DNA of 64,000 bases from G039954875 sp047528275 (GTDB lineage: Bacteria > Bacteroidota > Bacteroidia > Flavobacteriales > Blattabacteriaceae), in NCBI GenBank assembly GCA_047528275.1, contig CP180023.1, positions 744,001 to 808,000 on the forward strand, read 5' to 3'. Every line of letters begins with the position of its first letter. The first letter of the stretch is position 1. The position numbers and the translations under genes are program-made. The notes below the pieces were generated by a model that was given only the letters and a program-made list of their open reading frames with translations, was not told the DNA's origin and did not search any database. This document shows, one piece after another, positions 48,853 through 59,204 of the stretch.

Positions 48853-50931
48853 ATGAAAAAAATATTCTCTCTTATTTTTCTGGATGTTCAGTCAAATCAT
48901 GCTAAGACAATATCTACCTAAAGATCAGAAGGATAATAACTCAAACGATGAGATGTAAGAAATGATCGTTAGCGGAATCAGAAATATAAAAAAAACTAAT
49001 AAACTCCCCATACCAGAACAAATCATACCCAAAAGATAAATCTGTACCTCTGGCTCTATAATTCTCAAAGATATCGTACAAGAATAGACTGGTCTAAGTG
49101 TGACACAAGATCTCCGTGGGAATGATCTACAGATGTAAGGATTACAAAATCAATACATCCTCTTTGTGATTGATAGTGAGCCATTCATCGGACGTACTAA
49201 CAGGGATACTAGATATACAACAGATCAGCCTAGCTAATATCGACCGAATCGAGATCATCAAAGGACCTATCTCAGTATTGTACGATCAGATACATTGGCT
49301 GGAACGATCAATCTGATCACTAAAGATCCTATAAACCAGAGGTACGTATGGAAACATCTACTCGTGATACGACCGTAACTTCACTTGGTAGACTGGAGTA
49401 GATCTGAGTTATAAAAAAAAAAATAATACTACCCTCTCCTTATCCATGAACCATTATCAAACCAAGGACTACGATTTGACACTTGAGACCAGAGAAAAAA
49501 AAGGTATACCTCAACCAAAACTATAATTTAAGTGCTGAGATCTGATATCAATTTTCACATAAGAGCCCAGTTGACGTTCTCCACACGTTAGTACCTTGTA
49601 GGATTAAATCTTGAAATATTTGGAGTTCAGGGCGACAGTGCTATTAGAGAATACAATTTCAACAGACAATACACTTATTAGCTCACTAAAAAATGAAATA
49701 CCTCCATCGGTCTCTATTAGACCATTTATAAAACAAAATTCGACCCACCAAATACTCAAACGAAAGATATATACAAAGACCTTCTTAAATAGGAATATTA
49801 CAAAGTCCAAATTTATTTCAACCTTCTGATTCAACGAAAAAAAAAACATCCTCACCATCAGGCTCGGTTTGATTTATGAAAGCATGCAAAGGACGGGGTA
49901 TCCTGAAAAGAAAAAAAATCTATCCGGATATCTATTTACCCAATACGAGTGGAAGATCTTCTCAAAATTCAATATTATTGCATACTACGATCGGATGCTA
50001 ATCAAAACTATGGTGCCCAACTTTCTCACCCAAACCAGCCTTGAAATACAACCTAAACCCTGGTCTTAGCTTTAAATCCTCTGTCGGAGTAGGTTTTTGA
50101 GCTCCCGATTTCCAAATGCTTTATCAACGTTTCTCCCAGTGGGAGAATGGTCCTTTTGTATATGGAATGGAAGAACTCGCTCCAGTCTTAGAATACTTGA
50201 AGCAAATAGACAAAATCAACCAACCATTTATAGACCTAAGCAAAGTCAACATCATCCTGAAAGCAAAACCTCTATAGGTATCAACATCGGTGTAGCGTAC
50301 AAACTAAAAAGGGACTTCAAGCTTTCGGTTAACTTCTTTCGAAACGACTTGAGAGATATGATTAACTCCATCTATGTAGCGACTATTACAAAAAAAACCT
50401 AGCTATAGATACATCAATCTAAGAAAAATATTTATACAGGGTTTTGAGATACAAGCCAGCAAACATCTGCTAAATATCTCCACCTCTCGGCAGGATACCA
50501 ATACCTCAAAACAGGAAACAAAGACATCATCGAGAAGATCAAGAAATGAAAAATTAACAAAACGAGCTCCAAAAATCGCATCATTAAAAAAGCAAAATTG
50601 AAAGATTATAGCGGACTATTCAACCATTCAAAACATAGTTTCAACATCAAACTATTTTATGAAGACACTTCTAGAGGATTCCATTCTACACTACGAATGA
50701 TCTATCTTGGCAGATACGGCCTCGTTGATCAAGATAGAAATGGTATACTGGTCGGGGCAATTACGAATACGTCAAATGCTATACGTTGTGACACATCTCT
50801 GTAGGTAAAAAATCTCCAATGACTTTAAAATACAACTAGGATGTGACAACCTATTTATTTATAAAGATAAACAACATATTACCGATCTATTTGGAAGAGT
50901 CTTCTGGGGAATAATTACTTATCAATTTTAA
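48853..50931 (+). pseudogene. Relic of a TonB-dependent receptor, probably for haem
   Basis: A leader begins at ATG 48853. Plug-domain pieces follow: MIVSGIRNIKKTNKLPIP, TGLSVTQD, QNQYILFVIDSEPFIGR, ANIDRIEIIKGPISVLY and TLAGTINLITKDP. Barrel strands continue in shifted frames to a C-terminal FWGIITYQF before TAA at 50931. The order plug then barrel is complete, so the whole gene is still traceable although it is full of stops. Neighbouring hmuS and hmuY relics suggest a haem receptor. Confidence 0.85.
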
Positions 50932-50945
50932 TCTTATCGTTTATT

Positions 50946-51692
50946 ATGAAAACCCATATTATGAAAATTTTTAATCTCCTATTTATTAGATCCATACTAC
51001 TTATCTCCTGTAAAAATAATGATTCAACTGATGAACTTACCGAAACCTTCAATCTAAATAAAGCCTTATAAAATGACAAGACTTATATAAAAAATATAAT
51101 TAACCTTCTTATTTATTCAAATTATAGATTAAAAACTATAGATCATATCCTAGATAAATTTAAAAAATTTAATTTTGATAAAGGGTGGGGTACAGTAAAT
51201 GAAGATAGTGATGAATGAGACATTGCCTTTAAGAATATTACCATCATCGTCAATGGAGGATCAAGGAAAGCGATACTATAGAACAAACAGGCCAAACAGC
51301 TGTAGTCTTTATTTCAAAAGATTCCGATCAGGTAACGAAAATATTGATAGATTAAAAATTCAAGCAAAACACTAACGAAAGCTATGTCATAAACCCAAAC
51401 CATAACAACGATGAAGTCTGCTACATCTATTCGATGACGACACATACAATCAAACCCAATCCTGGGGAAATATTCATATTTCGAATTCATGATGAAAAAT
51501 ACACTAAATCGGAAATTATTAACCTTTATAATGGTGTACCGGCCAATCGAGGGATGGTTAACCCCCTAATAATGGTTACTATACTTTTCGATACGTATAT
51601 CAAGCCGATGAAAATTCCAAAAAATTTGAATACAAGGCTGAAAAAAAATTGAATCCGAAAAACCTGATGACGCCTCAGCTCCATCTTGTAAA
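50946..51692 (+). pseudogene. hmuY: Relic of a HmuY-family haem-binding lipoprotein
   Basis: A leader with the lipobox-like LLISCKN begins the relic, then DIAFKNITIIVNGGSR (family WDIAF.....NGG), TAVVFISKDSDQVTK, TTHTIKPNPGEIFIFRIHDE followed by KYTK, and YYTFRYVYQADENSKK. These are the HmuY core signatures. Several frameshifts and stops break it. It follows the TonB receptor relic in the same direction, as in hmuYR-type operons. Confidence 0.75.
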
Positions 51693-52222
51693 TCAGACGT
51701 AATATCAGAATTTGATCAACAAGAGATAAAACTAGGTTTATTTAAAGGTGAAGTAAAAAAAACTCTGTACTTCAGGAAAGTGTTTAAAATTCTCCTTTAA
51801 CATAGGAAGAATTGTAGGGGACAACAGCAAAGAATGGGACATCATCTTTAAATAAAGTGCTAGGGTTGAATTCAATACGCAGCGTATGATCTGGAACGAA
51901 ATAAAATAAACTTTCGATGAACTTAAAGAAATCTTTAAAGATACTAAATTTAAAAGCGACAAATTTATAAATGGGTATTCTATACAGGATTTAGTACGTT
52001 TATGGCCACTCACTACCAGATCCCTAACGACTGTAAAATGGCAGATTATTTCCCCCTTATGATTATGATCATGAGCAATGCAAAAAAAAAGATATAAACA
52101 TAAGCATTGTTTTATGCAACTATGATTGGAAGTATGTCAAACTTAGAGGTGACTAGTCAATACTTGGATCCTAAATACCATATATACACTTTTAATATGC
52201 ATACCAATCTAGGACGACTCTA
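51693..52222 (+). pseudogene. Relic, possibly a second HmuY-like domain
   Basis: Fragments EWDIIFK, ARVEFNT, FDELKEIFKDTKFKSDKFIN and SIVLCNYDWKYVKL resemble the WDIAF and GKYxKL parts of HmuY in order. It could be a tandem paralogue or a continuation of the same gene. The similarity is weak. Confidence 0.35.
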
Positions 52223-52250
52223 AAAAATTTGAATAATCCAAAAGCAGTTC

Positions 52251-52904
52251 TTATAGGCCATTTTTTATTTCCCGAATCGCCTGCTTTGGATCAGCAGCAG
52301 AAAATACCGAAGTACCTACCACTAATACGTCCGCCCCTTTTTCGAAAAGTATAGACGAATTGTTCCGATCTACCCCACCATCGATCTCAATGAGCGTAGG
52401 AGCATCTTTTTCCTCTATCAAATCTTTGGCTTTCTGCAATTTATGATATGTATGCTCAATGAATTTCTGTCCACCAAAACCTGGATTGACACCCATCAAC
52501 ACAAGCAAGTCCACATCACAGATGATATCTTGTAGTAAGCTGACCGGCGTATGTGGATTGAGCGCAACACCAGCCATTATACCCGTTTCTTTGATCGCAT
52601 ATACAGTGCGATGTAAATGGACACAGGCCTCATAATGCACTGATAAATGATCTGCTCCGCAGGCTTTGAAGGTTTGGATGTAACGTTCAGGTTGCGTGAT
52701 CATCAAGTGCACATCCATTGGTTTGCGAATGTATTGCCAGATGGCTTTCACCACAGGCATGCCAAAGGAAATATTAGGTACAAAAACCCCATCCATAATA
52801 TCAATATGCAACCAGTCAGCTTGACTTTCGTTGAGCATTTCCAGATCGCGTTGTAGATTGATAAAATCAGCTGAAAGTATAGAAGGAGCCAGAATTTTTT
52901 TCAT
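52251..52904 (-). CDS. rpe: Ribulose-phosphate 3-epimerase
   Basis: A 217-residue TIM-barrel enzyme that interconverts ribulose 5-phosphate and xylulose 5-phosphate. Signatures are APSILSADF, HIDIMDGVFVPNISFG (metal-binding His and Asp), DVHLMITQPERYI, MGVNPGFGGQKFI and EIDGGV with the second catalytic Asp. It stands alone among relics. With the split transketolase it supplies the non-oxidative pentose phosphate pathway. Upstream of the start is a decayed or non-coding stretch. Confidence 0.97.
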   Translation of the reverse strand: MKKILAPSILSADFINLQRDLEMLNESQADWLHIDIMDGVFVPNISFGMPVVKAIWQYIRKPMDVHLMITQPERYIQTFKACGADHLSVHYEACVHLHRTVYAIKETGIMAGVALNPHTPVSLLQDIICDVDLLVLMGVNPGFGGQKFIEHTYHKLQKAKDLIEEKDAPTLIEIDGGVDRNNSSILFEKGADVLVVGTSVFSAADPKQAIREIKNGL

Positions 52905-53439
52905 AAAGGTTCTTCGGGGTTAAAGGTAAAAAAAAACCTTAAAGATAAGAAATATAAAATCTCCTTCTAATCTTAATATCTTAATCCCCTCATGACTTCT
53001 ACGACAATAGAACGTCCTCTAGCAACAACTCCCAAACAATCCAATTTTTTTTTTTTTACAGCGTTGTAGATGATGGAGCAAACATCTTATCCATAACGAA
53101 ATATTCTATAGTAGGACACTTTCATAAGGATATTCCCCCTGCTTAAAACCCAAAAAACAGCTTTCTATTTTCGATGCGAAGATATAAAATATTTACATTT
53201 ACTTTAAAAAAAAATAAAAATCACTTAACAGATTATATTATTTAATAAATTTATCATAATTAAATTTTAATTCATTTACTTATGAAATAATGAATATTTC
53301 GTTTTAATACACGATCCCAAAAGAACTCATGGTTCAAGGAATAAAAAGTGTTAGACTCTCTTTAGAATAGAAGAAAGAAAGTGAGAGGGTATTTTATATA
53401 GAAATCCAATTATTTATTAAACGCTAAAACCTCAATATT
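52905..53439. other. AT-rich stretch with no recognised gene
   Basis: 535 bases with a run of 12 T at 53045-53056 and an A/T-only region around 53180-53290. I see no convincing coding remnant or RNA. It probably holds the promoter of rpe and eroded sequence. Confidence 0.5.
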
Positions 53440-54235
53440 ATGAAGCACTATTTGTTATTCATTAGTTTTCTATTTTTATTACAATATCCCCAAGCATAGG
53501 TGATCATCAACTAGAAGATGAAAAACAAAAACATCAAGGCGCCTTAGATGCCCACCCTAAATCCAGTGACGAATCTGGAGATGATTGGGGTAGCGTAGTA
53601 TTCCTCTTGATAAGAAATATAAATAAAATACAAATTATCAGGTAATAAACCACCTAAGAAAGGTATTTTTATCTATGATAATAAATTGAATTACCTCCAC
53701 TATGATAATGGGGAAAAATGGTCCATTGTCTATGTGATATAGGCACAGGTGCTGGTGGTAATGATAATGTAAAAGTAGCTAAATTCAATTATCAAGACAC
53801 AATGTAAAAAGTTCAATAGATTTCAGACCTAACCAACCCATTACAGATGACCAGATATCCATACCGGTCAAGGTAAAAATTGGTTCTTATCTGATAAATA
53901 ATACATTAGTAAATGAGATCAAATATATTTCTGAAGATTACTTCAATAATCCAGTGGCTCAAAACATACTACTCAAAGCTGATGGAACTCCACAAGGAGC
54001 CGGAGAATTTGGCTATAAAATCAACAATAATGAAATTTATGTGATTTCAAAGGTGAATTACACTATTTATACGCATCCTCCTTCTCCTGAACGCCTCAAC
54101 TGATGAAGATCTATATGTAGTCACTTTTAGCATAAATATTTAAGATGTATCCTTAGTTGTTTACAACAGATTTTGGAAACTAATTACTGGAAATAGGTCT
54201 GAAAATAAAGGAAACCTTTCCATTAGCGATTTAAA
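53440..54235 (+). pseudogene. Relic of an unrecognised secreted protein
   Basis: ATG at 53440 starts a signal-peptide-like MKHYLLFISFLFLLQYPQA and then a stop. Later frames read KKGIFIYDNKLNYLHYDNGE, GTGAGGNDNVKVAKFNYQDT, ISIPVKVKIGSYLINNTLV, and AQNILLKADGTPQGAGEFGY. It reads like a secreted beta-rich protein. The family is unknown. At least five frameshifts or stops break it. Confidence 0.6.
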
Positions 54236-54247
54236 GCATTCTCCCTT

Positions 54248-54275
54248 AAAGACCCTCTCGATCGAGAGGGTCTTT
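54248..54275. terminator. Bidirectional terminator, perfect palindrome
   Basis: AAAGACCCTCTCGA and TCGAGAGGGTCTTT form a perfect 28-base palindrome between the convergent secreted-protein relic and fabI. The A and T flanks allow it to end transcripts from both sides. Confidence 0.8.
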
Positions 54276-54358
54276 AATCTTTATATAAGGCAAACTCGTA
54301 TTGATACAATACAAAAAACCCATTCAAAAACAGACGGATCTAGTATGGCTAGAAGATT

Positions 54359-55177
54359 TCAATCTTCCGACATAAATCGTTTCATCACCGTTTCGCTGAT
54401 ACCGGTGCTAGAAAATCCTCCGTCGTGATAAAGATTCTGCATCGTCACCCTCTTGGTTAGGTTAGAAAAAAGTGTGATCACGTATTCAGCGCAATCCTGT
54501 GCCGAAGCATTACCCAATGGAGAAAGCGCTTCGGCATAACGTAAAAAACCATCAAATCCTTTGATGCCTTTCCCAGCTGTAGTAGGGGTAGGCGATTGTG
54601 AAACCGTATTGACGCGTACTTTGCGCTTCAAGCCCCAGTGATAACCAAAGTTACGAGCGATACTCTCAAGATAGGATTTATGATCGGCCATATCGTTATA
54701 GTCCGGAAAACTGCGTTGACCAGCGATGTAAGTCAAGGCTATGATAGAACCCCATTCATTCATAGCATCTTTGTCCCAAGCGGTTTTCATTATCTTGTGA
54801 AAAGACACGGCAGAAATATCCCACCCTTTGTGTAACCAGTCATAGTTGAGATCTGTATAAGGACGGTCTTTACGTACATTGATAGACATCCCTATTGAAT
54901 GCAGTATGAAATCAATTTTTCCATCAAAATATTTCAAGGTCTCATCAAAGAGTTTTCCAAGGTCTTCCATAGAGGTAGCATCTGCAGGGATTGCTACAGC
55001 CTTGGTTTTTTTACTCAATTGATCGATTTTACCTATCCGTAGAGCGATGGGAGCATTACTCAAAACAAGAGAAGCCCCTTCTTGATAGGCACATTCGGCT
55101 ACTTTCCAAGCAATCGAATTTTCATCTAAAGCTCCAAAGACAAGACCATTCTTTTGTTTTAATAACTCATAAGACAT
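54359..55177 (-). CDS. fabI: Enoyl-[acyl-carrier-protein] reductase FabI
   Basis: A 272-residue NADH-dependent enoyl-ACP reductase, the last step of each fatty-acid elongation cycle. Conserved parts are GLVFGALDENSIAWKVA at the N-terminus, FILHSIGMS, and the catalytic Tyr-Lys pair in YNDMADHK (Y then K after six residues), then VNTVSQSPTPTTAGKGI. ATG 55177 (MSYELLKQK) fits the family; another ATG lies two codons upstream. The frame is intact and single, with a -7 box upstream and a palindromic terminator downstream. Confidence 0.96.
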   Translation of the reverse strand: MSYELLKQKNGLVFGALDENSIAWKVAECAYQEGASLVLSNAPIALRIGKIDQLSKKTKAVAIPADATSMEDLGKLFDETLKYFDGKIDFILHSIGMSINVRKDRPYTDLNYDWLHKGWDISAVSFHKIMKTAWDKDAMNEWGSIIALTYIAGQRSFPDYNDMADHKSYLESIARNFGYHWGLKRKVRVNTVSQSPTPTTAGKGIKGFDGFLRYAEALSPLGNASAQDCAEYVITLFSNLTKRVTMQNLYHDGGFSSTGISETVMKRFMSED

Positions 55178-55193
55178 AATCAAAATTTTGTTT

Positions 55194-55201
55194 CAAAGAT
55201 A
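55194..55201 (-). promoter_or_regulatory. Possible -7 box of fabI
   Basis: On the minus strand TATCTTTG matches TAnnTTTG 17 bases before the fabI ATG at 55177. No clear -33. Confidence 0.4.
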
Positions 55202-55278
55202 GGTATGTTTTGATAGAAGTAATTTTTCTATCTTTATTTTAATATAAATTTATAATTAGAATACCCCATAAAATTTTT

Positions 55279-55626
55279 ATGAAAACTTCCGTCTTATTTT
55301 CCTATTTTAGTCAAATTACTCTATTAACTCAAAAACTTTTTTATATTAAGGTTTATGATCCGAAAGAGAATCTAGTGAAAAATATACTAAAATCCATAAT
55401 GAGAACACGGAAAGAAAATAAAAACGTTTTGATTCAGATAAGAGGTGATTGGTGTCTAAAGTTGGGTAAATTCTTCTCCACTGATCCTGATTTGAAGAGA
55501 GAGCTTGAAGATAATTATGTGGTCTATCATTTGAACTGTAGCGTAGAAAAAAAATAAGAAGATTTTGAAAAATACGGACATTTTGAGAAATATAATTCTC
55601 CGATTATCATTATATTAAATCAATAA
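55279..55626 (+). pseudogene. Relic of a thioredoxin-like protein without CxxC
   Basis: The first 92 codons are open: TRKENKNVLIQIRGDWCLKL and FFSTDPDLKRELEDNYVVYH are typical of thioredoxin-fold proteins of the DUF953/thioredoxin_7 type, where the motif is WCxWC. Here the piece reads DWCLKL, so the second half of the CxxC and some residues are lost. After a TAA, EDFEKYGHFEKYNSPIIIIL continues the family sequence. Confidence 0.65.
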
Positions 55627-55824
55627 CGGGAGTTAATACATATTCATTATATATATATTTTTAATTAAATTACAGGTTATAAAAATGGGATCTATTAATA
55701 TTTTTATATAGTTATAAGGCTAAAAAAATAATCTTTTTATTGACAGGTATTCTCTTAACATTCATTAATTATAGTGAATTTCTTGCTTCAAAACATGATA
55801 AAGAATTGGTCTACGTTTGTAACT

Positions 55825-56474
55825 ATGTTGAGCTCAAAAAAAATCTTTTTTTTTCTGGTTCTTATTACTGAGTACTCTTCTCCATTCACAAGAAAGACCT
55901 TTGGTATCGGGACAAATTATTGTAGATGTGCCGGGGGTTCTCAACTTTGAAGTCCAAATTATTAATAAAAATACTAAACAAATTACTTATCCCAATCTTT
56001 ATGGAGATTTTTCTATTCGTGCCCAGCAAAACGACACACTCCTTTTTTCTTCAATTACTTTGGAAAAACGTAATTTAATCCTTACCAAAGACCTATTGCA
56101 GAAAAAAGAATTCATTGTACACCTCAATGCAGACTATGTGATACTTGATACGGTCACTGTCTATGGCAATCGTCTCGATGGAGATTTAAAAAGAGATGTG
56201 GATCCATGCTTTGGCTAAGAAAAAATTTAATCAAAAGAGGATAGGTCTACTAGATTCAGGTTTTATCCCACCAGGCCGACAAAGAGAAAAAATTTTCCCT
56301 TCACCATTTTCATTTAATGCCTGGACTTTTTACGATTTGATCTCTGGCAAAACACGAAAAAAGGAAGCATTGAGTCGGTATGAAGATCAACAACAATTTG
56401 TAGACAGGATAAGAACATATTACGGCAATTTTTTTTTACCGAAACGCTCAAAATACCCCAAGAGAAGATTGTAG
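55825..56474 (+). pseudogene. Relic with a carboxypeptidase-regulatory-like N-terminal domain
   Basis: ATG 55825 starts a leader (MLSSKKIFFFLVLIT) that shifts frame into LLSTLLHSQERPLVSGQIIV. The next open 105 codons hold a beta-sandwich-like domain (FEVQIINKNTKQITYPNLY, DTLLFSSITLEKRN). A frameshift at about 56200 joins a third piece (IFPSPFSFNAWTFYDLISGK) with a basic C-terminus. It matches the layout of a small Bacteroidota surface protein of unknown role. Confidence 0.6.
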
Positions 56475-56633
56475 AATTCTTGTGTTTTGTTGTATAAACT
56501 TCTATGCTAGAAAGGTTTTATGCTGAGAAAAAATTCTTTAAGGTCATGCAATTACTTAAGGAAATAAGTCTGGTATATCTCAATTGCCTAAACAGTGTAA
56601 AAAAATAACCTCAAGGGTTGATCTTCTTTTAGC

Positions 56634-57608
56634 TTAGACGTTTTGTGGTAGTTTTGAAAGGTATTTTTCTAAATCTAATGCAGCCATACAACCCGTTCCG
56701 GCTGAAGTGATCGCTTGGCGATAGATGGCGTCTTGAACGTCTCCAGCAGCGAATACACCAGGCTTATTGGTAGAGGTGTTTCCCTTTTCTGTGATGATAT
56801 AACCTTTATTATCTAAATCTAGTTGGTCTTCGAATATCTCTGTATTGGGCCTATGCCCTATAGCTATAAACAGACCTTCTATGTTAATAGTTTTCCTTTT
56901 AGCTATAGTTTTCTTCCCATTCTTTTCTTCCCATACAATGGTTTTGATCCCTTCGACCACTTTTTTACCTAAAACCTCTTCGACTTCGTAGCGGAATAGT
57001 ATTTCTACATTGGATAAGCCTGAGAGGCGATGTTGCATGGCTTTTGAGCCTCTGAAAATATCTCGCCTTACCAACAGGTATACTTTGGTACATATCTTAG
57101 CTAAATAGATAGCTTCTTCTAAGGCAGTATCTCCACCACCGACTACGGCGATGTCCTTCCCTTTGTAGAAAAAACCATCACAGGTAGCACAAGCAGAAAC
57201 CCCAGCTCCACGCAAGCGTTGTTCGCTCTCCAAGCCTAGATATTTTGCAGATGCTCCGGTGGCAATGATTATACCACGAGTTTTCACCAGACTTCCATCC
57301 TCTGCATGAATTTGATGTATGCCTCCTTTTTCGTCTGAGAGATCTACTCGGACGATATAGTTGGTTTTGATAATAGCACCAAAACGTTCAGCTTGTTTTT
57401 TAAGGTTTTCCATCAATTGAGGACCTGTCACTCCATTGGGATATCCAGGATAATTATCCACATCTGTAGTAGTGGTGAGTTGCCCACCGGGTTCCATACC
57501 GGTATATACGATGGGATTCAAATCGCCATGGGCGGCGTATATCGCCGCTGAATAGCCGGCAGGTCCTGATCCGATGATGATGCAATCTGTAACCTTTTCG
57601 TTTGACAT
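56634..57608 (-). CDS. trxB: Thioredoxin reductase
   Basis: A 324-residue flavoprotein that reduces thioredoxin with NADPH. The FAD motif GSGPAGYSAAIYAA is near the N-terminus, the redox site is CATCDGFF at about residues 137-144, the NADPH motif is VVGGGDTALEEAIYLAK, and the late FAD motif is GVFAAGDVQD. All key residues are present. A -7 box lies just upstream. It is followed on the left by unrelated relics. Confidence 0.97.
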   Translation of the reverse strand: MSNEKVTDCIIIGSGPAGYSAAIYAAHGDLNPIVYTGMEPGGQLTTTTDVDNYPGYPNGVTGPQLMENLKKQAERFGAIIKTNYIVRVDLSDEKGGIHQIHAEDGSLVKTRGIIIATGASAKYLGLESEQRLRGAGVSACATCDGFFYKGKDIAVVGGGDTALEEAIYLAKICTKVYLLVRRDIFRGSKAMQHRLSGLSNVEILFRYEVEEVLGKKVVEGIKTIVWEEKNGKKTIAKRKTINIEGLFIAIGHRPNTEIFEDQLDLDNKGYIITEKGNTSTNKPGVFAAGDVQDAIYRQAITSAGTGCMAALDLEKYLSKLPQNV

Positions 57609-57622
57609 AAATTATTTTTCAG

Positions 57623-57630
57623 CAAATTTA
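57623..57630 (-). promoter_or_regulatory. Possible -7 box of trxB
   Basis: TAAATTTG on the minus strand, 15 bases before the trxB ATG, matches TAnnTTTG. The -33 element is not clear. Confidence 0.4.
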
Positions 57631-57674
57631 TGAAACTATCCTTTCCGGAGAATCGGGGAGGGGTGCTTCTCAAT

Positions 57675-58679
57675 TCAATGTAATATTTTAAAAATGAGTT
57701 CTTTCAATAATTCCTGTTCTGTTGTAGTAGGACTTTCTATGCCCTTAGATTGGGCATCGGCTACTCTGAGATGCGAGATGATCTCTACCGTCTTTCTCAG
57801 AGGATAATGTTGAGCTGCCTGGATGTAATCTTTCAAGAAATAAGGAGAGATATTGAATATTTTAGCCAGATGTACCTCTTCAGTTGGAGCCAATGAATGG
57901 TACTTGATCAGTTGGGTGAAAAAATAATACAACATCCCCAGAATAAGTGCTAAGGGATGATCTTTTGGGTTTTTTCCAAAATGATACATGATCTTATAAG
58001 CTGTCAATGAATTTTTGTTTGCGAGGGCTTTTTGTAATTCGAAATGATTGTAAGTCTTGCTGATGCCTGTACTGCCCTCAATATTGTCGGCAGTGATCTC
58101 GGCTCCTTTGGGTAGGGTGATGATCAGTTTATCCAATTCGCTAGCCAGACGAGAGAGGTCTGCACCGATATGTTCAGCAAGGAGAAATCCGGCTTTCTCT
58201 GTGATGGTGTATCCCATTTTATTGACTTTTGTGCTGATCCAGGCAGGAATTTGGTATTCGTACAATTTTTTACTTTCGAAGAGTACTCCATGTCGTTGGA
58301 TACTTTTGTAGAGCTTTTTGCGTTTATCGAGTGTCTTGTATTTGTAACAAATGACCAAAAGGGTACTACTTGCCGAATTTTCTACATAGGTAATCAAGTC
58401 TTCAATATTTCTTGATAATTGTTGCGCTTCTTTCACGATAACGACCGTATATGGACCCACCATGGGATATCGCCTAGCGTAGGTCAAAATAGTATGTATT
58501 TCGGTATATCTACCATATACAATTATCTGATCAAAAGACTTTTCTGATTCGCTTAATAAGTTTTCTTCAATCCAACAACTAATCACATTGATATAGTATG
58601 GTTCTTCACCCATCAAGAAATAGATAGGTTTCCATTTTTTTGCTTTCAAATCAGCGATGATCTTTTCAGCTGGATCCAT
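57675..58679 (-). CDS. holA: DNA polymerase III subunit delta
   Basis: A 334-residue clamp-loader subunit that opens the sliding clamp. The N-terminal domain begins KKWKPIYFLMGEEPYYIN and contains FDQIIVYG; the middle has RRYPMVGPYTVVIVKEAQ; the C-terminal collar contains LALILGMLYYFFTQLIKYHS. This is the typical Bacteroidota form. It is divergent from the HsdR-N gene with only 28 bases between start codons. Confidence 0.93.
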   Translation of the reverse strand: MDPAEKIIADLKAKKWKPIYFLMGEEPYYINVISCWIEENLLSESEKSFDQIIVYGRYTEIHTILTYARRYPMVGPYTVVIVKEAQQLSRNIEDLITYVENSASSTLLVICYKYKTLDKRKKLYKSIQRHGVLFESKKLYEYQIPAWISTKVNKMGYTITEKAGFLLAEHIGADLSRLASELDKLIITLPKGAEITADNIEGSTGISKTYNHFELQKALANKNSLTAYKIMYHFGKNPKDHPLALILGMLYYFFTQLIKYHSLAPTEEVHLAKIFNISPYFLKDYIQAAQHYPLRKTVEIISHLRVADAQSKGIESPTTTEQELLKELIFKILH

Positions 58680-58707
58680 CGATATTTTTTTTTATAAAAT
58701 TTGCTTC

Positions 58708-59163
58708 ATGTTGATATTGAATTTTCCGTCTTACCACTTCCGTATGCAAAGTAAGGATAATAAAGCTTACATCTTTTGCGTCGTCCGGAAAAAATTTTAT
58801 CTACTCACTCCAGAAGAATGGGTACGTCAGCATGTGATTCGCTTTTTAACGGATGTAAAAGGCTACGACCTGGCGGGTATTGCTGTAGAGGTTCCATTAC
58901 AATTGAATAGGCTGGATAGGCGTTTGGACGTTCTCGTATATAAACAAGCTCAGCCTCATATCATTGTCGAATGTAAAAGACCTAACGTCAAGCTTTCACA
59001 AGGAGTTTTCGATCAAATCGCTCGATATAACATAGCTTTGGGCAGTGCTTATCTGATGATCACCAATGGACTTATACACTTCTTTTACCAATTGGATGAA
59101 ACGCATGAACAATTTCTCTTTCTAAAAGATCTTCCTATCGCAACAATCTCAGATTCTTCCTGA
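58708..59163 (+). CDS. Type I restriction enzyme R-subunit N-terminal domain protein
   Basis: A 151-residue protein equal to the HsdR N-terminal nuclease-like domain (HSDR_N), found as a stand-alone gene across Bacteroidota. It has the PD-(D/E)xK-like pattern RRLDVLVYKQAQPHIIVECK, with Asp and the ExK residues in place. Its function is unknown; a nuclease or nucleic-acid-binding role is possible, and it is not evidence of a restriction system. ATG 58708 (MLILNFPSY) is chosen over an upstream in-frame ATG that overlaps holA. Confidence 0.85.
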   Translation: MLILNFPSYHFRMQSKDNKAYIFCVVRKKFYLLTPEEWVRQHVIRFLTDVKGYDLAGIAVEVPLQLNRLDRRLDVLVYKQAQPHIIVECKRPNVKLSQGVFDQIARYNIALGSAYLMITNGLIHFFYQLDETHEQFLFLKDLPIATISDSS

Positions 59164-59204
59164 ACCAAAACGTCTGTTTTATAACTTCAAAAGAGTTCAT
59201 AAAT

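Noticed and set aside
58708..59163. HsdR-N protein as evidence for a type I restriction system.
   Set aside because: No hsdM or hsdS lies nearby, and this stand-alone domain occurs widely in Bacteroidota.
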